Below, in pieces: positions 11,601 to 23,000 of a DNA stretch of 64,000 nt (its first letter is position 1; each line of letters opens with the position of its first letter). Source of the stretch: Ampullaceana balthica (lineage: Eukaryota > Mollusca > Gastropoda > Lymnaeidae); NCBI GenBank assembly GCA_944989445.1, contig CALYLW010000133.1, positions 1-64,000 on the forward strand. The letters are read 5' to 3'. The notes below the pieces were generated by a model. It did not search any database. It was not told the origin of the DNA and was given only the letters and a program-made list of their open reading frames with translations. The position numbers were made by a program, and so were the translations under genes.

Positions 11601-12093
11601 CTCTCTACGTCATCTTTTAAATATATTAATGACTTCCAGGAAGTTAATATAGATTCTTCTTCATCTTTTCTATTCTCGCCCTCGTGCAATACAAATATCG
11701 ACAACTTTGTTTTAACAGCATCGCCTGCGCTATTATTTACTATGTTATTTCTCATGTCTTTAATTAATCTGTCTATTTTCACAGTTTGTGAACAGGATAG
11801 CGTGTTTAATTTAAATGGAGCTGACTTAAACTTGTGTATAGTGAAGTTTTCTTTGGTTAGCCGCTGAAATGTTATTAATTTAGAGTATGTATACGTCATC
11901 TGAGAAATATTAAAATCAAAGTTCCCTTTGTCAATTTCGTTATATTTCATTATCCAGGTTAAAGGTTTGAATTTTTGAAGAAAAATGGTAAATACACTTT
12001 GTTGTTGGGTTAAGCTGTAACGACAATCGTAGATAAATGTCACGTGAAATAATTTTCTTGAACAATTTAAATTCGTTGCTCTTGTCGAGAGAA
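8615..12093 (-). CDS. Terminal exon of a C-type lectin/LDLa/LRR seven-transmembrane receptor (GRL101/LGR-like)
   Basis: An open stretch of about 1,159 codons without a stop. Numbering the open frame from 12106, the exon begins in codon 5, after a good acceptor (TTGTCTTTTACAG), so the first methionine of the frame is not the real start and the signal-peptide exon lies upstream. Domains in order: a Cys-containing N-terminal part of unknown fold (15-225), a C-type lectin-like domain (about 228-374, with FTWNDGSPL and a final CEYQ), an LDLa-like module (551-591, [15 protein letters not shown] then DCAHGEDE), six or so leucine-rich repeats (685-825, with LDVSNN and LDLSHT), then seven helices (about 872-1148). 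Helix 3 ends in DRF instead of DRY, helix 6 has CCWFP, and helix 7 has NPLMY at the NPxxY position. The cytoplasmic tail is short. The order LDLa-LRR-7TM is known from GRL101 and relaxin-type receptors. The ligand and G protein are unknown. An extracellular sensor role is inference. Confidence 0.9.
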
Positions 12094-12102
12094 CTGTAAA
12101 AG

Positions 12103-12340
<238 letters not shown>

Positions 12341-12343
<3 letters not shown>

Positions 12344-12732
12344 CTATATAGGATATATAGCAATCAAAATAAAATCTAAACAACAATTTTTATTGAAATT
12401 TTAAAATAAATAAAAAATTACAATATTTTCGATTAAAAATAAAGAACGAATAATTGATTAAACTTATTACATAACATTTGATATAGCCTAGAAGCAAATT
12501 TAATACAGGGTAGTCCAAACACTTCTTAATCCATAATTTTTTTTAAAATACTGTTTGACTTGCAATTTCTTACATAAAACTAATTAATGTTTATCTGTTG
12601 ATTTCAGATAAAATGGATTTTTGAAATGTGTTTCTAGAATACATTCAAGGTATGGACCAATATAATATTAATACATATCCACAATTAAATTATACTAATT
12701 TCATGAGACTATTCTTTTCATTAATATTAGTC
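12341..12732. other. Unassigned AT-rich spacer
   Basis: No gene or repeat recognised. An abrupt rise in GC near 12735 marks the truncated 5' end of the next retrotransposon. Confidence 0.4.
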
Positions 12733-15540
12733 ATGCGTCTATGAGGCTCTAGACTCCGCAGTAGTAAATATTCCCACACATGAGAGTCTATATCTCCTCG
12801 GTGACTTCAACGCCAGGGTAGGTGCAGATCACAAAGCCTGGTCCACCAGCATTGGCTTACAAGGCATTGGTAAAATTAATAACAACGGCCAGCGACTGCT
12901 TGAGCTATGCAGTACTCACAATATGTGTGTGACTAACACGTTCTTCAAATGCAAGAACATCCACATTGTGTCTTGGAGACACACCCGCTCCAAGCACTGG
13001 CACCAGATTGATCTGGGTCTCACCAGGCGATCTGACCTGGCCAGTGTGCTCCAAACACGCAGTTACCACAATGCCGACTGTGACACAGACCACTCTTTGG
13101 TCGCAAGTAGAATCAAATTAATACCAAAGAAATTGTGTCACTCTAAGTGCAAGGGTAAAACTTGCATCAACACGCAGAATATCAACTGCCCTGGGATAAG
13201 GGATCAGCTTAACACCAAGTTTGAGCAAGCTCTTAAGGCCAACACCTCGCAGAAAGCAATCCCCAATCCCCATGATGCTATAGTGACAGAACAAATCGAT
13301 GCAAATTGGCTCCATCTTGGAGACACTATTTACAACACCTCTCTTGCCGTCCTCGGGAGGAAGGAAAGAAAAAATGCAGATTGGTTTGAGGCCCACTTGG
13401 TTACAACGAATCCCGTGACGGAGACAAAAAGAAAAGCTCTATTGGCCTACAAAGCTTCCCCAGGACCTGACACCTTGTAATGTCTCAGAAATGCCAGAAA
13501 CACAGCCTGGAAGACTGCATGTTTTTGCGCTAAAACTTATTGGGTGGAACTATGCAAAAGCATTTAATCTGCTGCTGATCAGGGAGATATTTTTAAAAAA
13601 TGTACGAAGGCTTAAAATAGGTCACTGGACCCACAAAATCAAATTCAGATACAATCAAGACAAAAACAGATGAGATGATCACAGAACGAGACAAGCAGAT
13701 GCAGCGCTGGACTGAGCACTATCTAGAACTATATGCGACACAGAATGTATTATCTGACTCTGCCATAGAATAATCCCAGATCTATCAGTTCTAGATCAGA
13801 TTGATGCTCCACTGTCACTAGAGGAGCTTGGTAGGTATATCGATCATCTGAGCAATGGGAAGGCCCGAGGCAACGATGGCATTCCTGCAGAAGTCCTTAA
13901 GCAAGGCCAGCCAGCACTACTGAAACCTCTGCACGAAATCATATGTGATTGCTGGGAACACGGTCACGTCCCACAGGATATGCGTCACGCCAAAATAGTC
14001 ACGCTTAATAAAAACAAAGTTGATCGCATCGATTGCAATAACTATCGTGGCATCACCTTACTGAGGAATGTGGGAAAGGCTTTTGCCAGAGTGATATCCT
14101 TTCACGCCTTCAAACTATGACACATAATGTCTATCCGGAATCACAATGCGGTTTTCGGGCTGGCCGGTCAACCATGGACATGATCTTCTCACTCCGTCAG
14201 CTACAAGAGAAATGTCAGGCGCAACAGAAAGCCCTCTTCGTTTCCCTCAAAGATGTAACAAAGGCATTTGACCTGGTCAGCCGCAAGGGTCTTCTACGTA
14301 TACTGGAAAAAATAGGATGTTCGCCGCGGCTTCTCTCCATAATCGAGTCCTTCACATAAATATGCAAAGCACAGTGCTCTTCGATGTTGCCACCTCAGAA
14401 CCCTTCCCAGTTTGTAGCGGAGTCAAACAGGGATGTGTACTGGCTCCAACACTCTTTGGTATCTTTTTCTCGATGCTACTGCGTCATGCTTTCGAGGACT
14501 GCTTCGAGGGTGTAAACATCCATACCAGGACGGATTGAAATCTATACAACATCATCCGTCTCCATGCGAAGATAAAAGTGGAAACTGTTTTAATTAGAGA
14601 GTTGCTCTTCGCGGATGACGCAGCCCTTACCTCACATTCAGATATAGGTCTCCAAATTTTGGTCAATAAGTTCTCAGAGGCATGCAAGGATTTTGGTCTA
14701 ACGATAAGCCTAAAAAAAACCAACATTATGAGACAAGGAACAGACTACTTCCCAGCAAACTCCATTGAGGGAAACACCTTGGATGGTGTCGAGGATTTTA
14801 CCTACCTTGACAGTAACATCACAAGCACACTATCCCCTGAAAAGTAAATTGAAACCAGAATCGGCAAGGCTGCATCATTAATGGTTAGGTTGAATCAAAG
14901 AGTGTGGAACAATGCACAGCTCACTGATAGGACGAAAATCAGTGTGTACCATTCCTGCGTGCTCAGCACACTCCTCTATGGCAGCGAGTGCTGGACGACA
15001 TATGCCAAACAAACAAAGCAACTCAACAGCTTCCACTTATGATGCTTGAGCAGGATTCTGCACATCAAGTTACAAGACACGATCACGAATGTCGAGGTAC
15101 TCAGTAGGAGTCATATGCTGAGCATGCACTCAATCCTAAGTGAGAGGCGCCTTGGGTGGTTGGGATGTCCGCAGGATGAGCTCGGAGCGCATTCCAAGAG
15201 CCTTGCTTTACTGCGAGCTGGCAACTGGTATGTGGAAGAGAGGACGCCTCTGCTTGCGCTTCAAGGATGTCTGCAAGAAAGACATGACTCTGGCGCAGAT
15301 TGACCATAAAACGTGGGAGAACATTGCTGAGGAGCGCACCTCCTGGCGGGCAAAAGTGCGCGAGTGCATTCAAGTCGCAGAAGCTTCACTTACAGCCAGG
15401 AGCGAGGAGAAAAGGACCAGGAGAAAGGGGAAGGGGGGTAGATGAGCAGGAGGAAACGCAACCATCCCATGAGAATTGACTATTGCCATAATACTACTAC
15501 CATACAAGTCATGCGTTGAAAATATTATCACCCTAAAATA
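12733..15540 (+). pseudogene. 5'-truncated non-LTR retrotransposon (endonuclease + reverse transcriptase, RTE/Jockey-like)
   Basis: Starts inside the C-terminal half of an APE-type endonuclease: YLLGDFNARVG (near 12790), WRHTRSKHWHQID (near 12977), then DTDHSLV (near 13082). The reverse transcriptase follows: LSNGKARGNDGIPAEVL (near 13850), NYRGITLL (near 14040), CGFRAGRSTMDMIF (near 14148), KDVTKAFDLVSR (near 14253), SGVKQGCVLAPTLFGIFF (near 14420) and the catalytic LLFADDAALTS (near 14600). The C-terminal region has LYGSECWTTY (near 14975), RRLGWLG (near 15148), then YCELATGMWKRGR and KDVCKKDM. The frame shifts several times, for example near 14320 and 15160, and there are internal stops (15041, 14537), so it is dead. 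GC is higher than in the surroundings, which suggests a fairly young copy. The clade assignment is from motif style only. Confidence 0.85.
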
Positions 15541-18150
15541 ATTCATGACCCTCGTTATGCAAGACGATGATGCAAGCCGTTAAATTGTGGACCTTTGAAA
15601 CTAAAAATCTATGGGAGCCTTACTTCGAAAAAAAAAGAATGAAAAAGAAAAAATTACTACAAGAAATGTTTTGTTTTTTCTCAAAAATATTATTTTGTAA
15701 AAAAAAGTTATACACCAATGTTACTCAAAATGTTAGTAGTCCACTGAACGGCGCTGGTCCGTTTGCCATCAGCCGCCTGTTCACAGAAGGTATCAGAAAG
15801 GAAAGAAGAATCTAAATATATCCTCCATTTGGAACGATTTGTATAAATGCTATAAATTATGTCAATTTTTCGGCACACTCATTTAAAATGGAAAAAAATG
15901 AAAATAAAATAGATTAATTTTAATAAAATACGTCTACATTTATTTAAATACGTGTTATAATCGCTAAATATGTGTTATGAAGACGTGCCCCAAATGTTGA
16001 TGAATGTGTTTCTCTTTAATCTACTACAAAAGGATGGAAACAAACATTGATGATACAGAATAAAATATACTTCACACACATTCAAACAAATATATTGTAC
16101 TCAAGTATGTTGTAAGTGTAAACTATAAATGACGATTATTTTTTTTTCAAAACTTTAAAAATAACAAAAGGGAGTAATGAGTTGATAATTCATACTGAAA
16201 AGATTTATGATATCCAATTTATAGACTGAAACACATGACCCATTGATATGTTAATGCAGAGAAGTAATATGAATGCTGAGAATCAAGCAGTTCGGACTTT
16301 TCTTCACAACAATTAGATTATGGAAACATAAATGAAATCAAAGCTAATTCACAGAAACGATTTTGTATTTGCTTCGCTCGAAAATATGACTCTTTATATA
16401 TTTGATTCATTTTTGTGACTGCGAATGACTCTGGTATCCCAAGACGTCAAATTGCTTCGATAATCTATCGAAAGATGCAATGAAGCACTAGATCTCCAGG
16501 GACATTTAAGTTCTAGACATACAGGCATAAGATCAAAGCTCAAACTGTTCTTCGTAAGAAAGCGAGATGATTAAAAAAAAATTCAGAATTTTTTTTTATT
16601 AATCACACATAAATACTTGTGCATTGCCAGCTTCGTAAAGTTAGCAATTGGAAATGCCAATGATAAACAACATTAATGGGAGAAACGCTCAGAGTATTAT
16701 GTATTAAGTATTTGTTTGTAGTTTTATTTTGTGTTTTGTTGGTTTTTCTTCCTTTTTTTTTGGTATTTTTTTTAGTTTTAGGTGAAACTGCGGCAAAAAA
16801 ATTGGCCCAGACAATCTCAAATGAACATAATTCGAAACGGCTTTTGATATTATAGCAAATATAACAGAACAGCTACAATTGGCTAATAATTTTTCCCTAG
16901 TTGCTCGTAGAATCCACTGATAGTTTTAAGTGTACCGTTGTGATATGCAATATAAATTCATGTAGCCTATATGGATGACTTGAAGGAAGAGTATTTTTCT
17001 TATACTTAATTATCAAATAATACAACTAATTCTGAATTTATTAAGGCACTTCACCATTATATTGTTGACAAATGTCATACAGAATTTAAATATTGTGTTG
17101 CTGTGTAAGAATGTCGTTGTTATATCTGAGACATATCCATATATTTCACAAAAGAAACAAATACGCCAAGTTGTGTGCTGTGTAAAGATTGAATATTTGA
17201 AGAAGGATTCTATTGAAACAAAGAATTTTTTTCCCTATCATATATTGAAAACGATTTAAAGTAGTATAATGATATCAATTTTATTGATTGCAGAGTTAGG
17301 CGTCTGTTTTTATTGCTAACATTCCATGAATGATACAAAGATTTATGACTTAAGCTTTGCAAGATGCATATGAGTCACTCACCTAAATATAATATTACTA
17401 AAGCATAGAGAGAAAGCACATTACTTGCCATTGCTGTTGAAGAGAGATAAAACTAACTCAGACAAGAAACACTTACTATTAACAATGATGTAATTACTCT
17501 TTAACCTTAAGACCCGTTTTTGCAAATTTAAAAAAATGTAAATTATTTATATCCCTTGTCATTTAACTGCTGTCTAAATAAATGACTAAAGATAATTATT
17601 ATTATTTTTTTATTTACGATAAAAGGTAGGCGATTAAATGCCATGCTAATTCTTGTTAACTACACCTTAATTGGAAAAAAATTACTATTCTTAAAATATA
17701 TACAGTCGCAAGTTCTTTAAAGACAATTTCAATAACATAGAAAGTAAAAATAATGACACATTTTCAGTATCGACATCGCCTAAAAGGACTGAAGTAAAGC
17801 TAGTCGAGTAAACTATGCTGAGTCTTATTGTAAAGGCACATATGTCTTTCAAAGTTGTATTATTATTGTTTATTCTTTTCAAACCAAAGGTTAAGTACGT
17901 GACATATATGATTGGATTCTGTAGAGAAAATTAATCATGATACTTGAAGCTAATTCCCACTGACATTGACATTTCACGAGCACAACAATAACATAAAATA
18001 TATACAAAAACTTAGAAAATTAAAAGAAAAACATTGATTACATAACATTGGCTCCAAGCACAGCATAGTTTACCATTTCTTCCTGTAATTTTATGCATTT
18101 TGCCTGTGGTTCTTACGTCAAATGACTTCTCATAAAAGCAAGGGTACAAT
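15541..18150. other. Unassigned region
   Basis: About 2.6 kb of AT-rich sequence. Short frames (15567-15815, 17062-17259) show no recognised residues and strong A/T bias. No RNA gene or shared repeat was identified. It falls within the proposed large intron of the receptor gene. Confidence 0.4.
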
Positions 18151-18151
18151 A

Positions 18152-18390
18152 TCCTATATAATAAAAGGCAATGTTCTGTGCGTCATCGATATCGATTTGT
18201 CCCTCAAACACCTACAGATCCTACAGCCAATCACTGGCGTAGAAAAAATATGTCTCATTTACATATTCCCTATATAATAAAAGGCAATGTTCTTGCAGTC
18301 ATCGATAACGATTGGTAACTAAAACTTCTACAGACTCCTACAGCCAATCACTGGTGGAAAAAAATATCTCTCATTGACATATTTAACGAC
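18152..18390 (+). repeat. Tandemly doubled Helitron 5' end
   Basis: CTATATAATAAAAGGCAATG occurs at 18154 and again at 18270, each followed by GTCATCGATA, CCTACAGCCAATCACTGG and TCATT(T/G)ACATAT. The unit is about 116 bp. Confidence 0.8.
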
Positions 18391-18519
18391 GTTCAAAAGT
18401 AGTTATTTTTGTAGTTTTTTTTTCTTTTCCAAGAGTTTATTTTTAGCTGTGCGCGTTGGAATTTGTAATAACACTTTGTATTTACGGGTTCTTTATTATA
18501 ACTCTGGATGCATCGTGGT

Positions 18520-18700
18520 GTTTGGGGGGAGGTAGAGTCTCTGGGCAGACAGCTGTGTGGGGGGAGGTAGGGTCTCTGGAAAGACCGCGGTATGGGGGTA
18601 GGGTTTCTGGAAAGACCGCGGTGTGGGGGGTAGGTATTGTCTCTTGACAGACCACGGCGTGGGGGCGGTAGGTTCTCTAGACAGACGGGGTAGGGTAATG
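18520..18700 (+). repeat. G-rich minisatellite inside the Helitron leader
   Basis: About five copies of a 35-45 bp unit built on GGTAGGGTCTCTGGAAAGAC followed by CGCGGTGTGGGGG. Unit length varies. It is strongly strand-asymmetric (G on the plus strand) in an AT-rich setting. Confidence 0.8.
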
Positions 18701-18804
18701 TAGTGATGTCCTTCCATGAACTTCACAGGTCACCCAAAACTATTTTCAAGTCCTTGGACGGGCTTTGTTGCTAGTTACTAATATTTTTCTTCAAATTAAA
18801 TTCA

Positions 18805-21490
18805 ATGACTGAAATGTTCGCGTTGTACAAAATACTTCCCGCCAGTATCCTCATTTACTTCCGAGAACGTCATCATAGCTCTCCCCGATTTTCCAATCCC
18901 GGTCAACATTTGTCTATATATCCGATCTTTAGCATTCCTTTTGATCATGGTCATTACAAAGCTACATTGACTCTCACACTTGATGACTTTCTGGTGCATT
19001 GTATTGACAACGTCGGTAGTTCTGCACAAATTTCACAGCCACCTGATCACACTGATGTGACGTCACCTTGCCACTGTCCTCTTCCTGATAAACATGTTCA
19101 ACCACTTTTCAAAACACACTCCACTGAACGAACGGATGTCGCATAAGAGTTTTAATGCACCATTTGTACTAACTCTTTCCCGCTGCAGAGATATCTCGAA
19201 GCACATTTAAAAACACACTCCACTGATCAAATGATGAAATGTGAGCACTGCCAACAATGCTTCAAAACATGTACCATGCTCAAGCATCACTTACAAATTC
19301 ATTCCACTAAACTTTACGCTGCTTTTCAAGACGATACTCCAACTTCCGTCCAGGATCATACCATTGGTCTACCTACCAGACTTTGTCCCTCTTGCAAATT
19401 TCTTCATTGGCCATCAAAAGTAAACAACGATATACATTACAGGAAGTGTTGTCATAACCTCCTATTTTATTACAAAACCTCTTGACTGCCAAGAGCAAGC
19501 TATCCCGAAAATACGGTGATCATATCAGTGAATACAACTCCGCTTTAGCGTTCGCTTCAATGGACGCTCACATCGCTCAACCGACGACTTTTTGGTTCAG
19601 CAAACACCGTCATATTTATCATCAAGTCTCTCCTTTATATATCAATCCTAACACGTCTCTAGCATGCAATCAGTTATATATCCTTGATTATCCTGAAGCT
19701 ACTAGTATTCGTTTGCAAAATGATTTTAACATCTCTTGCAGTGAAAATTTGTTGCTGCAGCTAGAAAAATTGATACCACAGGTTAATACCTCTATGTAGT
19801 CTTACAACAAATTGCATTACATTATAATTCACAGTAACCGTTGATGATGTACGAATATTATTCAATGAAAGTCCTGATCTGGATATGAGAAAGTATAATC
19901 CCCCTCCCTGTCAAATTGATGTTGCTGTTATCTTTACTGGTGAAGATCGTGAACCACCTGCAGAACGCAACATATACATGTACCCAACGGGAAAGGGTTG
20001 CAAACGCAATTGCGTACTCAACATGAATAGTGATCCCATGGTTTATCCACTGCTATTCCTTTACGGAGACACAGACTGACACATTCCATTGACCTATCTT
20101 GAGAAAAAGTGAACACTGAAAAGAACTCGAGAACGCAGCTCCAATTCTATAATGACAGACTTGCCATGAGATCTTCATCTAACGGGTTGCATTCCAATAG
20201 CAAATTATTCCAGCACTACATCGTCGACTCATATATCAAAACAGAGGGCACGCGCTTATATTACCTGCCCTCCGAACTATAAGATTTGTGTGTCGAGAAA
20301 GACAGTGGCATTTTCGATGATATCGCTGCGAAATCACAAGACCATAATGTCCGCACTGGACTATTGATCCTTCTTCACTCTACCTTTACAGGTGTTACAA
20401 TATCAACACAACTACCAAGACACGATTGATATTATCCACACATGTTAAGAGCCTGAGTTATTTCTAGCCTTCAACTGCAATCCTCTTTAGCCTGAAATCT
20501 GTAACGCAATTTCACATCATGGTCGACCGAAACACAGGCATGACATCGTTGCTCGAATCTTTCATATCAAACTTCTAGATTTCCTAACCGATACTCTTTA
20601 GAGTAATATATTCGGCAATGTTATCGCATACATCTTAGTCATTGAGTTCAAAAAATGAAGACTGCATTCTTGCCATCTGCTAATTACACTTGATTCGCTA
20701 TCAAAATTAAGAATCAAAGATGAAATAGACAAATATGTCTGCGCCGAGCCTCCGAATCCCGAAATACTAACTATACTATTTTTAAATGTACACGAAATGC
20801 ATTTTGCATGGTCAGTGTGGAACGTTCAACGTCATTTCAACTTCTATGAAAGACGGAGCATGTACCTAAAATGCCCCTAATGACTTAAACCTAGGACTCA
20901 AGAAAATAAGCAAGAATACCCCTTAAACCACAAAAGACAATGGAGAATAGCCATTGTTGGCAACTACGATATCAACAACCGTTATCATTACCTGCGCGTA
21001 GGCGTCACAAAATTCCACCATCTGAGAAGGGTTAGTCTCATCGAATGCAATAGTTTCAAAGAAACATGCCAACAATTAGTTCTCCTTAAAGACGACAAGA
21101 TATGGCATGATACTCTTACGGAGGCATCCCAGATTCAAATGCCACCCTTCATGCAAAAATAACTTAGCAGTCTTAAAACCTCAGGCATGCCTCAGCATAA
21201 ACTCAAAATTAAAATTGTTTCAGTTATCATGCTCCTAAGAAACATCATGTCAGCAAAGGGTCTCTGTAATGACATTAGACTGACTGTTACCAATATCCAA
21301 TGATATGTGCTCCAGTGTCTAGCTATTGCATCTGCTGTCGCACACGCTGTTCTTATTCCCCCGGCTTTCCCTTACACCATCGGACTCAAATTTACCTTTT
21401 ACATTTACACGGCGACAATTACATATTAGATTGGCCTTTCCAAAAACAATAAATAAGGCACCGGTACAGACCTTTACAAAAATATGCCTC
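18805..21490 (+). pseudogene. Helitron Rep/helicase protein, broken, helicase core missing
   Basis: Zinc-finger-like Cys/His pairs come first (MKCEHCQQCF..CSMLKHH-type pattern near 19231-19300). Then EYNSALAFASMDAHIAQP (near 19518), VSPLYINPNTS, LYILDYPEATSIRLQNDFN (near 19677) and DPMVYPLLFLYGD (near 20032), which are typical of the region before the Helitron Rep domain. Degraded Rep pieces follow: LAFNCNPL (near 20464) and RHDIVARIFHIKLLDFLTD (near 20534). Next YHYLRVGVTKFHHLRRV (near 20983), FKETCQQLVLLKDD (near 21056), and then directly SGMPQHKLKIK (near 21181), [30 protein letters not shown] (near 21430). Normally the Pif1-like helicase motifs lie between the KDD and SGMP blocks. Here that part is absent. 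Many stops; not functional. Confidence 0.75.
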
Positions 21491-21689
21491 TATCTATAAA
21501 AACCGGTCTTTAATCATGGACAGTTGTAATTATTTCTTACCAGAGTTCCATCTTTTCAAGCAATCCTTTGTATCCTAACAAATCCTAACAACCCATTTGG
21601 TCAACTGTGTCTTTCAATAAGTCTTCATTCATCTATAAGCATTCATCCGTCGTATTTTACATGAAGGCTCGGCTATTAATAGTTTGTTT

Positions 21690-22607
21690 TTGAAAACGTA
21701 GTAAGAAGTAATTGTAACAACCAGTTATAATAAATAGTTGGCCGTGCACATTTTAACAGCTTAGAAAAAGGCAACTTTTATTTATCCGTATCAGGAAATA
21801 TTATTTAAAAATAACAAAATAATAAAGTGAAGACAAGATGTTCACAACGAAAATGTATAGTCACCGCTTTAAAGAAATGTCACAATTTTAAACTTAAAAA
21901 TATAATTAAATAATTATTTTTTTTAAAATTTAATAAATAGAAGTAAAAAAATATTTTTTTAAAGTAAAAATGCTGACCAGTGTTTTATGGGCACAATTTA
22001 TAATCCATTCCGTAACATATTTTTTTATGATGTATACCAGTAGAGAAAATTACACGTTTCAGCCGTTGCTTTAAAAATATTTTTTGTTGAAATATTGAAA
22101 CAGTGATTAATAACACTAACATAGGTCAAGCAGTTAGTTGTGAAGAAATTATATACTTACACAATTTTCTACCTAATAAGCTACTACTGATTGACAAATG
22201 ATACAATTAATTTACACTTAAAATATTGTAGTTTATTATAGAGAAAAGATGTTATCAAGAACATTAATCGCTTAAAAGTTAGAGAAACAGTTACTTGCCA
22301 ACATATTTTTTGACACACATCAAAACAAAATTTAAACAAATTGCCAATGTTTGAAAATGTGGGGTAAAATGCTTATGTTAATAATTTTGTGTAGATAGAA
22401 CATTAATTTAGTTGATAATTAATACGCACTATTTGTGAAATTAAACAAAAATATATCAATATTAAAATAGCGAAAAAGCGCTCTCTTTTCAACTTAATTT
22501 GTTATCATAGCCTAAACTGTGCACACCATGAAATGTGAACGTAATTATGAGTTCCATTAGAAACAAATGCGAAATGATAAATCAATTTACGTAAACTGAC
22601 CTTAATT
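21690..22607. other. Unassigned AT-rich spacer
   Basis: Nothing recognisable; runs of A/T without conserved frames. Confidence 0.4.
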
Positions 22608-23000
22608 TAGTTTTTCGCGTTTAAACGGATGTTTATTTTTTTAAAGATTAAATGTATATATATGTTCTTATTTTGTTTCTTTAAAATTTGAAACGATTAT
22701 TAATTATTTTATGGCTGCTGCTATTGGTACTCGACTACCAATAGCCATTTTCGGTTGTCGGCTATCGGTAATTCGCTATTATTAATAAAACTACTAATAG
22801 GTGATATTCTGAGTTTGATGTAATGTTTTAATGTAAAAAATAGACAACTAACCCTAACCCTGGGTAGTCGAGTACCAATAGCCGCATCCATAAAATAATT
22901 AATAATCTTTTCAAATTTTAAAGAAACAAAATAATAATAATATATATATATATAAATTTAATCTTTAAAAAATTAAACACCCGTTTAAACGCGAACAACT
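22608..23000. repeat. Large inverted repeat (palindromic element)
   Basis: The arm at 22608-22739 is the reverse complement, with few mismatches, of 22863-23000. Both share TTCGCGTTTAAACG, TTTTTTAAAGATTAAAT, TTTGTTTCTTTAAAATTTGA and ATTATTAATTATTTTATGG. A spacer of about 123 bp contains CTAACCCTAACCCT. The theme GACTACCAATAG recurs at the arm tips and at about 23021. It resembles a foldback or MITE-type element with no coding sequence. Confidence 0.85.

Larger units (their letters stand above)
18152..21680 (+). mobile_element. Decayed autonomous Helitron
   Basis: The 5' end reads TCCTATATAATAAAAGGCAA, a typical Helitron start (TC plus an AT-rich leader). The body carries zinc-finger, Rep-like and distal helicase sequence (separate entry). 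The 3' region near 21570-21625 (CAACTGTGTCTTTCAATAAG then TCTTCA) matches the 3' region of the small Helitron at 45048-45638, so the end is placed near 21680, although the hairpin and CTRR are eroded there. No inverted repeats and no target duplication, as expected for this class. Confidence 0.7.

Noticed and set aside
12905..13396. Minus-strand frames over the retrotransposon (also 14484-14726 and 15101-15373)
   Set aside because: Antisense of the clearly coding endonuclease/RT sequence.
22848..22862. Telomere-like CTAACCCTAACCCT
   Set aside because: Only two units, inside the spacer of a palindrome; no array, so not a telomeric or interstitial telomere block.
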